Assembly (NCBI GenBank): GCA_019187225.1 | Contig: JABAQQ010000017.1 | Location: forward strand, 76,266 to 140,265 | Length of the DNA: 64,000 bases | Direction: 5' to 3' | Origin: Saprospiraceae bacterium | GTDB taxonomy: Bacteria; Bacteroidota; Bacteroidia; Chitinophagales; Saprospiraceae | Part shown: in pieces, positions 27,501-35,072 of the stretch | How the letters are laid out: every line of letters begins with the position of its first letter | Numbering within the stretch: the first letter of the stretch is position 1 | The notes under the pieces: model-generated | What the model was told of the DNA's origin: nothing | Database searches by the model: none | What the model saw: the letters and a program-made list of their open reading frames with translations, nothing else | Program-made: the position numbers and the translations under genes

Positions 27501-27797
27501 TAAATTTAACTTACCAAGCGTCCTCCCCAACCCTGTTAAACCCGATGCATCGCCTGCCAAATAAAAGTTACCATCAGGGCAAACTGCTATATCTATCGAA
27601 TACTTCAAAGTATCATTGGATTTTATTGGAAATATGGTTGAATCCTTGCAAGTGTTTACGTCAATAACCCCGAAATCAAATTTGGTGTATGGTTGAAAAG
27701 GGTCGTTGGGGTTGGTCGGCCTGACGTAGTAGATCAACTGCGCGGACAGATTGATGTTCCAGAGCAGCAGCAAAAGTGTTAGTAGTCGGAGTGTCAT
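24549..27797 (-). CDS. Large secreted protein with SprB-like repeats, T9SS type B
   Basis: 1082 residues from ATG 27797 (MTLRLLTLLLLLWNINLSAQ, clear signal peptide; a 23-codon upstream extension is not needed). About 25-270 is a beta-propeller-like region (NHL/DUF6923 style). It is followed by beta-sandwich and Cys/Asp-rich repeats (CDSM, CDSL, CDST patterns), an SprB-type repeat (SPLCHGGSDGFIELAGISGG) and a PKD-like segment. The C-terminus from VYAPNIFSPNDDSMNDFF to the end is the gliding-motility-associated (type B) T9SS domain, which usually needs a dedicated PorP/SprF partner; none is seen here. Probably surface-attached or released and adhesive. The gene lies 85 nt downstream of the dockerin/cohesin gene at 27882 on the same strand. 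Confidence 0.88.
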   Translation of the reverse strand: MTLRLLTLLLLLWNINLSAQLIYYVRPTNPNDPFQPYTKFDFGVIDVNTCKDSTIFPIKSNDTLKYSIDIAVCPDGNFYLAGDASGLTGLGRTLGKLNLQDSTIEFIAEIPVPVINSLTCDANGVLYGGNSWNLFTYDTKTGVIDTLGFLGHPLAGDLTFRNNKLYGTTGYNELLEIDTANPSASQVVFKYPLPNTYQALGVVSDAKSCDSTTTYITVTNAQSPGITDTINEIYKIDPVAQTVTFVCETKGIIFGACSPTEFLASDCSVRLDLDEDDSSGAPDSNYLALPLCSGSTLTAAADTDATFYSGYRVDSVSARLLPPAPDAPLEYLTAQASGSVSVSGQGSAWLTLQTVANTAVPAANADFQAVLRSLQWHDDYAPFTPGPRTVQVVAYASNGLTDTAYAFVPVPQPLSAGRDTALALCADAPPFDLTALLATDASPGGAWSPQTAAGNSVFSPQNDAPGAYNYLVANGLCPADTATVSVNVLPLPLFSLGADTAFCAGETLTLTAPGAALWHDGTSAATYAVDQSGLFWAEIADLNGCRWRDSISVTVNQPSVSQLFATSCFGKAYAWNGQSFAADTSVCATYSAANGCDSMDCLKLTFFYPALSLDTSVCSGKTLTWLGQTFSQPGTYFDTLLYDGCLHAVTVNLAVQPPDTVQVAATICPGESYTLGGQTFSAAGQYAVPLASATGCDSLALLSLTVQQPVQSEIAAGICPGGSYVFGNQTLVAPGIYQDTFGCDSTVTLTLSLLPAPQPQITGVAKVCQGATATLSAPGNFAAWAWSGGESGATVSLPAGEHSVTVTDANGCRGADTVFVAEVPPIAAVWDTASPLCHGGSDGFIELAGISGGIEPFVFQLNNGATSDSAFFQNLAAGIWEVTVTDSAGCETVFSFELHDPPALAVDLGDEQLLKEGESYLISVQINQSGGFVYDWSPPQGLSCADCSNPVATPLETTTYTLFLENGNGCSASDSVTLRVQAAEPQVYAPNIFSPNDDSMNDFFTLFGNAEDFTHIELLQIFDRWGGLMFEGKALSLNDEQRGWDGTWRGKKMPPGVYTWLAEIRQADGALMKKEGEVTVLR

Positions 27798-27881
27798 GAG
27801 ATGAGCAGTTGTTTTGATTAGAAAATAAGATATGCCGGCAAGAGGGAAGCATCCCCCTGCCGGCATATGGTGAACACATTA

Positions 27882-29690
27882 TCAAAGTTTTACGAAACGA
27901 AGTGAGCGCTGGCCTGCAGAGGTCTGGACGAGCACGGTGTAAACGCCGGGGCTTTGAGGCAGGTCCGTCAGTAAAATACTGCTGCGACCCGAAGGCAACT
28001 CCTGAGAGAAGTTCCTGACTACGAAGCCTTTGCTGTCAATAAGCGACACGTTCACGGCCCAGGCCGAGGGGAGTACCAAGTCCAACTGCGTTTCGCTGCT
28101 GACAGGATTCGCTCCGACCAACTCGACGGAGAAATTGTCCAATTGGGCGGGCGCCAACCCGACTTCAAACGCCATCCTTTCCTTTTTTTCTGTCATAAAA
28201 AGCGCGTTCACATCGTTGCTCAATTCTTGCCAGAAAAGCCCTTTCAGCGAGTTGAGCGCTTGTTTGGCGCGCACTTTTACGTAAAACAACACTGTGTTTT
28301 CCTGAATGTCTGCGTGTTCGTAACTAAGCCAGGAATAGCGGACAGCCATTCCGTTTTGGTCAGTGACGATGTGGTGCATGGCTTCTTCCTCTTCCAAATC
28401 GCCGTTTTCGACCGATAACACATCCAACATTTTATTGTCAAAAAGGATTTCAATGCCGAGAAGCTTGACCCCACGAACATCTCTGGCAGTATAGACTGGA
28501 ATGAGCGCCACCTGCCCTGCTTCCAACTGGCGGTCGGCGATAAAGGCTTTTTCAACAAGCACTTCTGCACGTTCTTCTGCTGGGTCGGAAGTGAAGTTGG
28601 ATTCGCAAGTTTGGCAGTCTCCGTCCACGTCTCCGCGCTTTACTCCCCAAAAAGAAGTCGCCGGCCCCCAGAACGGAGAATAAGGAACTACTTTGATATC
28701 GGAGGGGATGTCGTTAAGTGTCTCCACCTCAGGCGCCAATATCGGGCGCATTGGATCGTCGCCCGGCCATGGATTGTTGTGCCAGGGGGTAAAGTGCCAG
28801 GGTTGCCACCCGACGGGCATATCTATGGGTTGCCCCAGGATGCATTTTCGCACCAATACTATATCGTAGGTTGAGAATTTCCCGCTGCCATTAAAATCTG
28901 CAGCCATAATCTTCCACAGCAGTTTACCTTCCGGAGATAAAATTGCTTCCTGCATCCAGGCTTGGTCGTTCGAGGTGACGCCACAACACATATTTGTGCC
29001 CGTCTTGGAAGCGCTGATGATGTACGATTCGTTGAACGGGCTGTTATCAAAATTGTACACGCCAAAGGGGATAAGGTTTGACTCATAGGCAGCACCCGGA
29101 AAACAGGCGCCCGCCGTCACATCCGCTGTCTTTGTGACCGTTACCCCCGGAATGTAGAGGCCGGTGGCGCCTAAGTCGGTACAACCAAGCCCATCGGGTT
29201 TTGTCAAATCGCCCGTAAAATTGGCTCCGTTGGATACTGTCCAGTTGATATTGGCAGAGCCAATGAGCAGGGGGTCGCCAGTTGGAGTCACTATGGAGCC
29301 TGATGCGGTCACCGTGACTTGGGAAGAAGGCAATGCCCTGAAGGAAAGCACGACGAACGGCACATACGGCGAAGAAGGCACTGCGAATGCCGAGAAAGGG
29401 TCATCTCGCTTTATCTTCAGGGTGGTGTTGGTGAACTGTATGGTGTAATTCGGAGCGCTGAATCCCGCATGAATCACGGTCGGGTTGGGAGCATTGTCGT
29501 CGTTGATGCAGTCGTCCAGGCCAGTTGTAGAGATGGTTATGTCAACGGCTTCAAGCGAACTGTAAAACAGGTTTTTCCAGTTAATCGTACAGCGAGTTAT
29601 GGCAGTAGTCGGGTCGTTGACCGGATTTACGATTTCAAAAAAACCAGCTTGGGCATTCGCGGTTACACACCGCAATAATGTTGCTAACAT
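27882..29690 (-). CDS. Dockerin/cohesin T9SS protein with a CA-repeat-gated N-terminus
   Basis: 602 residues when read from the in-frame ATG at 29690. This start gives a poor signal peptide (MLATLLRCVTANAQA, no positive N-region). A better start (ATG 29749, MKPIKILFR) lies before a (CA)10 tract and is out of frame by 2 nt; removing one CA unit joins it to the gene. Body: beta-rich N-domain, single dockerin-like motif (AADFNGSGKFSTYDIVLVRK, about 262-282), GVKRGDVDGDC, cohesin-like domain (about 370-510), T9SS sorting domain (about 525-602). The gene is first in a likely two-gene unit with 24549-27797. As written, secretion may be weak or off. Confidence 0.85.
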   Translation of the reverse strand: MLATLLRCVTANAQAGFFEIVNPVNDPTTAITRCTINWKNLFYSSLEAVDITISTTGLDDCINDDNAPNPTVIHAGFSAPNYTIQFTNTTLKIKRDDPFSAFAVPSSPYVPFVVLSFRALPSSQVTVTASGSIVTPTGDPLLIGSANINWTVSNGANFTGDLTKPDGLGCTDLGATGLYIPGVTVTKTADVTAGACFPGAAYESNLIPFGVYNFDNSPFNESYIISASKTGTNMCCGVTSNDQAWMQEAILSPEGKLLWKIMAADFNGSGKFSTYDIVLVRKCILGQPIDMPVGWQPWHFTPWHNNPWPGDDPMRPILAPEVETLNDIPSDIKVVPYSPFWGPATSFWGVKRGDVDGDCQTCESNFTSDPAEERAEVLVEKAFIADRQLEAGQVALIPVYTARDVRGVKLLGIEILFDNKMLDVLSVENGDLEEEEAMHHIVTDQNGMAVRYSWLSYEHADIQENTVLFYVKVRAKQALNSLKGLFWQELSNDVNALFMTEKKERMAFEVGLAPAQLDNFSVELVGANPVSSETQLDLVLPSAWAVNVSLIDSKGFVVRNFSQELPSGRSSILLTDLPQSPGVYTVLVQTSAGQRSLRFVKL

Positions 29691-29701
29691 TACAATTGCA
29701 A

Positions 29702-29722
29702 GTGTGTGTGTGTGTGTGTGTG
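29702..29722. repeat. (GT)10 dinucleotide tract at the 5' end of a secreted-protein gene
   Basis: Twenty-one bases of uninterrupted GT (CA on the coding strand) lie between an upstream ATG (29749) and the frame of the gene at 27882-29690. One fewer or two more CA units would put the upstream ATG in frame, giving a complete Sec signal peptide. Such tracts change length by slipped-strand mispairing. Confidence 0.9.
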
Positions 29723-29793
29723 GCGGAAGAGAATTTTGATTGGTTTCATTGCGTGTAATCGTTTTTTAGAATGATGAAGGAGGGTGATGACGT

Positions 29794-29825
29794 GCTGCCC
29801 GAATCGGGCCCGGAAGCCGGGCAGC
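29794..29825 (-). promoter_or_regulatory. GC-rich hairpin at the probable 5' end of the leader RNA
   Basis: GCTGCCCG (29794-29801) pairs with CGGGCAGC (29818-29825). It sits right after the -7 box at 29831-29838 (minus strand), so the hairpin would form at the very 5' end of the transcript. This could protect the mRNA. Confidence 0.45.
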
Positions 29826-29830
29826 GAAGG

Positions 29831-29838
29831 CAAACATA
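29831..29838 (-). promoter_or_regulatory. Bacteroidota -7 box (TATGTTTG, minus strand)
   Basis: The plus strand reads CAAACATA, i.e. TATGTTTG leftward, an exact TAnnTTTG. It lies 82 nt ahead of the upstream ATG (29749) of the dockerin/cohesin gene. No convincing -33 box was seen. Confidence 0.5.
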
Positions 29839-30276
29839 AAAAGCATTTTCATTTTTTGGGTGATGCCGAATGTTAAATTTCTGGGATTTAACACTCACAT
29901 GGAGAATGAAAGAGAGATTAAGTTGGCTTTGACAAGGTTCAGAAGTTGTTAAATCTGTGCGTCGATGCGCTCCTTGGCAAGCGCCTTTTCCATCTGCTCC
30001 CCACCGAGAGCAGAGTGTTGTCAATCACCACCACTTATTCTGCCTGCATCAAAGGGCTGTCGGCACGAGTCGAGGCGGACATGTTCGGATAATTTTTTTG
30101 GACTCCTCTCATTTAGCGTCGTTGCCTTTAGCGGCCAATTAGCGAAGAGGCGTCATCTTTGAGGCACGAAAAGGTGACGCCTCGAAGCGAACAATAACGC
30201 CATAGCCATTGTTCCGAGATCTCACCGCTCCCTCGTCCTGATGACACCTCTCCGTTTACACAACTGATCACCACCC
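29839..30276. other. Intergenic region between divergent genes
   Basis: No convincing gene. Short frames show no domain. A 14-bp inverted repeat (30147-30160 with 30170-30183, GAGGCGTCATCTTT against AAAGGTGACGCCTC) lies about 95 nt before thiL. It has no T tract and could be a regulatory or REP-like hairpin. Confidence 0.4.
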
Positions 30277-31299
30277 ATGCAACGCACCGACGTCAACACC
30301 CTCGGCGAGTTCGGCCTCATCGAACACCTCACGAAAGATTTTCCCATCCGCCAGCCCTCCACCATCAAGGGTGTGGGCGACGACGCGGCGGTCATAGACA
30401 ACGGCGGCCTGTGCACCGTCGTCAGCACCGATATGCTTGTGGAAGGCATCCACTTCGACCTGGCCTACGTGCCGCTCAAACACCTCGGCTACAAATCCGT
30501 CGTGGTCAACCTGTCGGACATCTACGCGATGAACGCCTTCCCGCGCCAGATCACCGTGTCCATCGCCATCTCCAACCGCTACTCCGTGGAAGCCCTCGAC
30601 GAACTCTACGCGGGTATCCGTGCCGCCTGCGACGCCTACGGCGTGGACCTTGTGGGCGGCGATACTTCATCCTCGCCGAGAGGCATGATCATCAGCATCA
30701 CGGCCATCGGGCAATGCGAGAAGGAAAAACTCGTGTATCGCTCCGGCGCGCGTCCCGGCGACCTCATCTGTATCACGGGCGACCTCGGCGGCGCCTATCT
30801 CGGCCTGCAACTGTTGGAAAGAGAAAAGCGTATCTGGCAGGAAAACCCCGATGTACAACCCGATTTGGAAAGCCAGAAATACGCAGTGGGACGCCAACTC
30901 AAGCCCGAAGCGCGCAAAGACATGATCGAGACCTTCCGCAAAGACGGTCTCAAGCCGACAGCGATGATTGACATTTCCGACGGATTGGCTTCCGATCTTT
31001 TTCACATCTGCAAACAAAGCAAGGTCGGCGCACTCGTCGAGGAAAGCGGCGTGCCCATCCACCAGGAAGCACAGTTGCTTGCCCTCAAATTCAAACTCGA
31101 CCCCATCACCTGCGCGCTCAACGGCGGAGAGGACTACGAACTGTTGTTCACCATCGACCCTACGGACGTGGACAAGGTGAAATACCTGCCCGATATCTAC
31201 ATTGCCGGCGAGATACTGGAAGCGAAAGACGGCATCAAACTGAATACGAAAGGAGGAAATCTGCACGATCTGAAGGCGCAAGGTTGGGTGCATTTTTAA
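30277..31299 (+). CDS. thiL: Thiamine-monophosphate kinase
   Basis: 340 residues. The ThiL/PurM-like ATPase motifs are present in order: GVGDDAAVI, VVSTDMLVEGIHFDL, YKSVVVNLSDIYAMNA, VDLVGGDTSSS, ICITGDLGGAYLGL, MIDISDGLASDL and NGGEDYELLF. It phosphorylates thiamine monophosphate to thiamine diphosphate, the last step of vitamin B1 cofactor synthesis. The recombinase gene follows after 10 nt on the same strand, so the two are probably co-transcribed. No THI-box riboswitch was identified upstream. Confidence 0.95.
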   Translation: MQRTDVNTLGEFGLIEHLTKDFPIRQPSTIKGVGDDAAVIDNGGLCTVVSTDMLVEGIHFDLAYVPLKHLGYKSVVVNLSDIYAMNAFPRQITVSIAISNRYSVEALDELYAGIRAACDAYGVDLVGGDTSSSPRGMIISITAIGQCEKEKLVYRSGARPGDLICITGDLGGAYLGLQLLEREKRIWQENPDVQPDLESQKYAVGRQLKPEARKDMIETFRKDGLKPTAMIDISDGLASDLFHICKQSKVGALVEESGVPIHQEAQLLALKFKLDPITCALNGGEDYELLFTIDPTDVDKVKYLPDIYIAGEILEAKDGIKLNTKGGNLHDLKAQGWVHF

Positions 31300-31309
31300 A
31301 TTTGCAGCC

Positions 31310-32269
31310 GTGAACTGGCCATCCGCACTCAACGCTTTCCGCGCCTACCTGCTGCTCGAACGCTCACTCAGCGCGAACACCATCGAAGCGTACCTGAACG
31401 ACGTGCAGAAATTCGTGCGGTATCAGGAAATCGAGCGACTGGAAATCCCGCCCCTGGCGGTCCGCCCGGACGATTTGGCAAAATTCATCCTGTGGGTCAA
31501 TAACTTAGGCCTGGAAGCGAGCAGCCAGTCGCGGCTGATCTCCGGTCTGCGGGCGTTTTATAAATTCCTGTTGGTGGAGGACCTGCTGGACGAAGACCCT
31601 ACCGAATTGCTGGAAGGTCCGCGGCTACGCCGGAAAATTCCCGAAGTGCTATCCGTTCACGAAATCCAGGCCATGCTCGCCGCCATTGACCTTTCCGAGC
31701 CGCAGGGCGTACGCAACCGCGCCATCGTGGAAACACTGTACGCCTGCGGGTTGCGCGTGAGCGAACTGGTCAACCTGAAAATCACCAATCTCTTCCTCGA
31801 AGCGGGTTTCCTGAAAGTTGTCGGCAAAAACGACAAAGAGCGCCTCGTGCCCATTGGCGCGGAAGCGGTGAAATTCTTGACCATGTACCTCGAACACGTC
31901 CGCAACCGCCAGGATAACATCCGCCCCGGCCAGGAGAATTTCGTGTTTCTCAACCGCCGGGGACGCCACCTCACCCGCATCATGGTATTCTACATCGTCA
32001 AAGAATTGGCTAAAAAAGCGGGCGTCACCAAAAACATCAGCCCGCACACGTTCCGCCATTCTTTCGCCACCCACCTCGTCGAGGGCGGCGCCGACCTCAA
32101 AGCCGTACAAGACATGCTCGGCCACGAGAGCATCACGACGACTGAGATCTATACCCACCTGGACACGGAATACCTGAAAGAGACCATCAACCTGTTCCAT
32201 CCGCGGGTGCGCATGGCGAAAGAAAGCGGTAACCACTCCCCGTCCTCCGGCGCAGAGCCGCAGGACTGA
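31310..32269 (+). CDS. xerD: Tyrosine recombinase XerD-type
   Basis: 319 residues from GTG 31310. N-terminal SAM-like core-binding domain (FRAYLLLERSLSANTIEAYL, about 10-95). Catalytic domain with the Arg in YACGLRVSELVNLK, Lys in VVGKNDKERLVPIG, HTFRHSFATHLVEGG (His, Arg), GHESITTTEIYTH with His and Tyr nucleophile. Full family length and all catalytic residues present, so it should resolve chromosome dimers at dif; the housekeeping neighbours favour XerD over a mobile-element integrase. The C-terminal extension after the Tyr is short and polar. Confidence 0.9.
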   Translation: MNWPSALNAFRAYLLLERSLSANTIEAYLNDVQKFVRYQEIERLEIPPLAVRPDDLAKFILWVNNLGLEASSQSRLISGLRAFYKFLLVEDLLDEDPTELLEGPRLRRKIPEVLSVHEIQAMLAAIDLSEPQGVRNRAIVETLYACGLRVSELVNLKITNLFLEAGFLKVVGKNDKERLVPIGAEAVKFLTMYLEHVRNRQDNIRPGQENFVFLNRRGRHLTRIMVFYIVKELAKKAGVTKNISPHTFRHSFATHLVEGGADLKAVQDMLGHESITTTEIYTHLDTEYLKETINLFHPRVRMAKESGNHSPSSGAEPQD

Positions 32270-32294
32270 TTAGGTTCAGAAATCCCGAATTGCC

Positions 32295-32302
32295 TACTTT
32301 TG
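32295..32302 (+). promoter_or_regulatory. Bacteroidota -7 box (TACTTTTG) for the WG-repeat gene
   Basis: TACTTTTG fits TAnnTTTG and is followed by GCC. It lies 43 nt before the ATG; the expected transcript leader is exactly the AATATC word repeat that follows. Confidence 0.6.
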
Positions 32303-32310
32303 CCTCCCGG

Positions 32311-32348
32311 CTCAATATCCCAATATCTCATATCCGAATATCTCAATG
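32311..32348 (+). repeat. AATATC-word tandem repeat running into a start codon
   Basis: Degenerate 7-9-nt words (CAATATCC, CAATATCTC, ATATCCG, AATATCTC) run from 32311 directly into the ATG at 32346. The whole leader between the -7 box and the start codon is this repeat. Confidence 0.7.
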
Positions 32349-33368
32349 TTCAAACCGCTCTTCAAAATCCGCGAAAAAGGCTATTTCGGCTTCATCAATG
32401 CCCGGGGAGAAGTGGTGATAGAACCGCAGTACCTGGAAGTGAGCGATTTTAAAAATGGCTTCGCAACTGCCCGCCTCAACGGCCAATGGGCAATGCTGGA
32501 TACATGGGGGCGTCTGTTTATCAAGCGGTTGTACCGGGCAATTGGAACGTTCGAAGAGGATGTGGCGCGGGTGCAGGTAGTGCAGGCATGGGGATATGTT
32601 GACCGGCGCGGCAATGAGCTCATCCCGCCCTTGTTCGATGAAGCGGGCGATTTCAGCGGAGGTATGGCGCCGGTGACGCTGGACGGCCGGGCGGGTTTTA
32701 TCAACCCGGAAGGGCAATTTGTGATCAAACCTGTTTTCTCCGGTACGGGCAATTTCCGGGCAGGGCTGGCGCCTGCAGCTGAAAACGGGCATTGGGGTTT
32801 TGTTGATACCAGGGGTGTATTTGCTATCAAGCCCGCCTGGGATTCAGCGCAGCCATTCCAGGGCGAGGTGGCAGTGGTGACGCGCGAAGGGCGCTGGGGC
32901 CTGGTCAACCGCGAAGGGCAGGAAACCGTGCCTCCGCAGTTTGAATTTATCAAAGGCCACGCGCACGGCGAGTTTTTCGACGGCATGGCGCTCGCCTACC
33001 GCGACGGCAAATACGGATTTGTCAATCAACAAGGCGCAATCGCCGTAGAGCCTATGTTCGACCTGGCGGGCGATTTTGGCGAAGGGCTCGCGTTGGTGGA
33101 GATCAACGGCGCATACGGTTATATTGACAAAGCGGGAAAACTGGTCATCATGCCCAAATTCGAGGATGCAGGAGTATTCTCCGACGGGCTGGCGCAAGTG
33201 TGTATCAACGGCAAATGGGGCTACATCAATACGGAAGGTCAGGTAGCGATCCCGGCGGCATTCGACTCAGCCACACCTTTTCGCGACGGTTTGGCACTCG
33301 TCATCACAGACGGCAAGTGGCAATATGTGGACCGGTTCGGAGGAGCGGTGTGGCGGGAAGGGGAATGA
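32346..33368 (+). CDS. WG-repeat protein
   Basis: 340 residues without a signal peptide. It consists of about twelve WG (KWGF/I-type) repeats of 22-30 residues with the pattern GxWGxxxxxGxxVIxPxFDxxxxFxxGLA (for example GYIDKAGKLVIMPKFEDAG, KWGYINTEGQ). WG repeats are short beta hairpins that probably form an extended propeller- or solenoid-like scaffold; no enzyme activity is known. The lack of a signal peptide suggests a cytosolic protein. It follows xerD with its own -7 box and a word-repeat leader. Confidence 0.85.
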   Translation: MFKPLFKIREKGYFGFINARGEVVIEPQYLEVSDFKNGFATARLNGQWAMLDTWGRLFIKRLYRAIGTFEEDVARVQVVQAWGYVDRRGNELIPPLFDEAGDFSGGMAPVTLDGRAGFINPEGQFVIKPVFSGTGNFRAGLAPAAENGHWGFVDTRGVFAIKPAWDSAQPFQGEVAVVTREGRWGLVNREGQETVPPQFEFIKGHAHGEFFDGMALAYRDGKYGFVNQQGAIAVEPMFDLAGDFGEGLALVEINGAYGYIDKAGKLVIMPKFEDAGVFSDGLAQVCINGKWGYINTEGQVAIPAAFDSATPFRDGLALVITDGKWQYVDRFGGAVWREGE

Positions 33369-33839
33369 GGGTCATGGGAGTAATGAAGGTGATCAATTCT
33401 GAACAGGCTCGATGCGGAGCACGGCAGGCTTCATTGTCATCCTTTTTATTAAGCATTTCTAACAACCACTTTCGCCCGGTGAGCAGCCGGATCGGGTGGA
33501 ACCGGGTGCAAGCCGGAAAACACGCCGCAGCCGGAAAGATCCTGCGGATTTAAAAAAACGTTTTGTCGCCCACCTTACACTCCAAAATTTTTTTTAGCCG
33601 GACTGTTGCCCGCGGTCCGGCTAAAATTTTTCCGTTTTAACCCATTTTGACGGCATTTCAGGTCAATTTTTAACATTTTTCCGGCGGATGGTACGAAAGC
33701 ATTTCCGTTAAAAAAAATTTAAAGAAAAATTTTTTTTGTTAAAACGCCTTGCGGCATCGCTACTGGCACGGGGTTAGCAAGTCCTAATGTGGTGTTCACA
33801 TTTTCTGAACACAGGACATTCAATCAAAACTGATTAGCC
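33369..33839. other. Gene-free region ahead of the OmpA pair
   Basis: No convincing gene in 471 nt. It holds the terminator hairpin at 33591-33631, a stretch of A/T runs (about 33660-33745) and a small palindrome GTGTTCA-N7-TGAACAC (33792-33812) 28 nt before the OmpA-like gene, which has the size and symmetry of a dimeric regulator site. Confidence 0.5.
33591..33631. terminator. Bidirectional-type hairpin terminator
   Basis: TTTTAGCCGGAC (about 33593-33604) pairs with GTCCGGCTAAAA (33615-33626) around a 10-base loop, with T runs on both sides. It should end transcription from the WG-repeat gene. Confidence 0.8.
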
Positions 33840-35021
33840 ATGTGCCGCAACAAAAATCTCGTGCTCTTAGCCGCCCTTGCCCTCCCTTTCCTTTCGGCAG
33901 GCCAGAAAAAAGAGCAAACCGTAATCGCCGAAGGATTCGTCGTGGACCGCGTGAGCGGCGCGCCGCTCGATCAGGCGCTGGTGACCGTATACGACGACGT
34001 CATGATCGTTCCGCTCGCATTTGCCACCACCGACGAGGATGGTTCATTCTCCGTGGATGTGCCGAAAGTGGAGCGTTATAAAATCCTCGCCGACCGCCAG
34101 ACTTTTTTTGAAAATGAAGTGGTCGCAACCGTCAACGAAAAAGGTTTTGTAAAAGCCAAACTCGGCCTCGAACGGAAGCCGGGTTATGTATTCGACATCA
34201 CACTTTTCGACAAGGCTTACGAACACAATCCCATCAATACGCTGCGCGACTGCAAAGTGGAAATTTACAACAATACCACGAAGCAGCAGGAGCTCACACT
34301 GGAAAAATGGCCCAAAGCCACCTTCAATTTTTCCTTCGCCGAAGGCAACCATTACACCATCCTCGTGCGCAAACCGGGCTATCTGAACCACCGTGTCGAA
34401 GTATATGTCAACGTGAACGGATGCATCCTGTGCGTGGACGGCATGGGGGTAAAAGAACCCGACGTAGTGCCGTTGATGACGCACGGCAATGAGGTAGGCT
34501 ACTTCCTCGGCGCCATTGACCTCGACTCCCTGCAGCTCGGCAAGCGTTTCGAGTTCAAAAATCTTTACTACGACTTCAACAAATGGGACATTCGTCCGGA
34601 AGCCGCCAAAAATCTGGATAAGTTGGCAACCTTTTTGAAAGATAATCCGGGACTGCGCTTCGAACTCGGTTCGCACACCGATTCCCGCGGTTCCGACCCT
34701 TACAACCTGACGCTCTCCGACAAACGCGCCAAATCCGCCGTTGACTACATGGTTGCCAATTGCGGTGTTGACCCGGAAGCGATCACCTCGAAAGGTTACG
34801 GCGAAACCCAACTGATCAATAAATGCGACGATGGAATGGCCTGCTCGGAATACGAACATCAACTCAACCGCCGCACTGAGATCAAGATCACCGGATGGAA
34901 CGACAGAGACCCGCTTTGGGACCGCAGCCTGAAAGAGATCATCGAAGACAAAAACCTGTACAAAAAGATCATCGAACAGGAAAAACGCCAGAAACAAAAA
35001 GCACTCACAAGCCGCAAATAA
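33840..35021 (+). CDS. OmpA-family outer-membrane protein with a Cna-B-like N-domain
   Basis: 393 residues. Signal peptide ending LSAGQ. N-terminal beta-sandwich of the carboxypeptidase-regulatory/Cna-B type (EGFVVDRVSGAPLDQALVTV, about 31-105), a second beta region, then an OmpA peptidoglycan-binding domain (about 240-365): NLYYDFNKWDIRPEAAKNL and GSHTDSRGSDPYNLTLSDKR, ending NRRTEIKITGW. The OmpA domain binds diaminopimelate peptidoglycan and ties the outer membrane to the wall. A Lys/Glu tail follows. It is 51 nt upstream of a second OmpA protein, so the pair is likely one unit. In Bacteroidota such proteins often accompany T9SS/PorP modules; no PorP is seen here. Confidence 0.88.
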   Translation: MCRNKNLVLLAALALPFLSAGQKKEQTVIAEGFVVDRVSGAPLDQALVTVYDDVMIVPLAFATTDEDGSFSVDVPKVERYKILADRQTFFENEVVATVNEKGFVKAKLGLERKPGYVFDITLFDKAYEHNPINTLRDCKVEIYNNTTKQQELTLEKWPKATFNFSFAEGNHYTILVRKPGYLNHRVEVYVNVNGCILCVDGMGVKEPDVVPLMTHGNEVGYFLGAIDLDSLQLGKRFEFKNLYYDFNKWDIRPEAAKNLDKLATFLKDNPGLRFELGSHTDSRGSDPYNLTLSDKRAKSAVDYMVANCGVDPEAITSKGYGETQLINKCDDGMACSEYEHQLNRRTEIKITGWNDRDPLWDRSLKEIIEDKNLYKKIIEQEKRQKQKALTSRK

Positions 35022-35072
35022 CCTGAACAAGAACCCATTTTTTTTCAATCCACTTCTCAAATCTGATTTACC

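Noticed and set aside
29957-30162. Two overlapping short frames before thiL
   Set aside because: Composition and lack of domain point to non-coding sequence; the region holds a hairpin instead.
31310-32269. Tyrosine recombinase as a mobile-element integrase
   Set aside because: Full XerD-type length and pattern, placed after thiL in a housekeeping setting; no attachment-site duplication or cargo seen.
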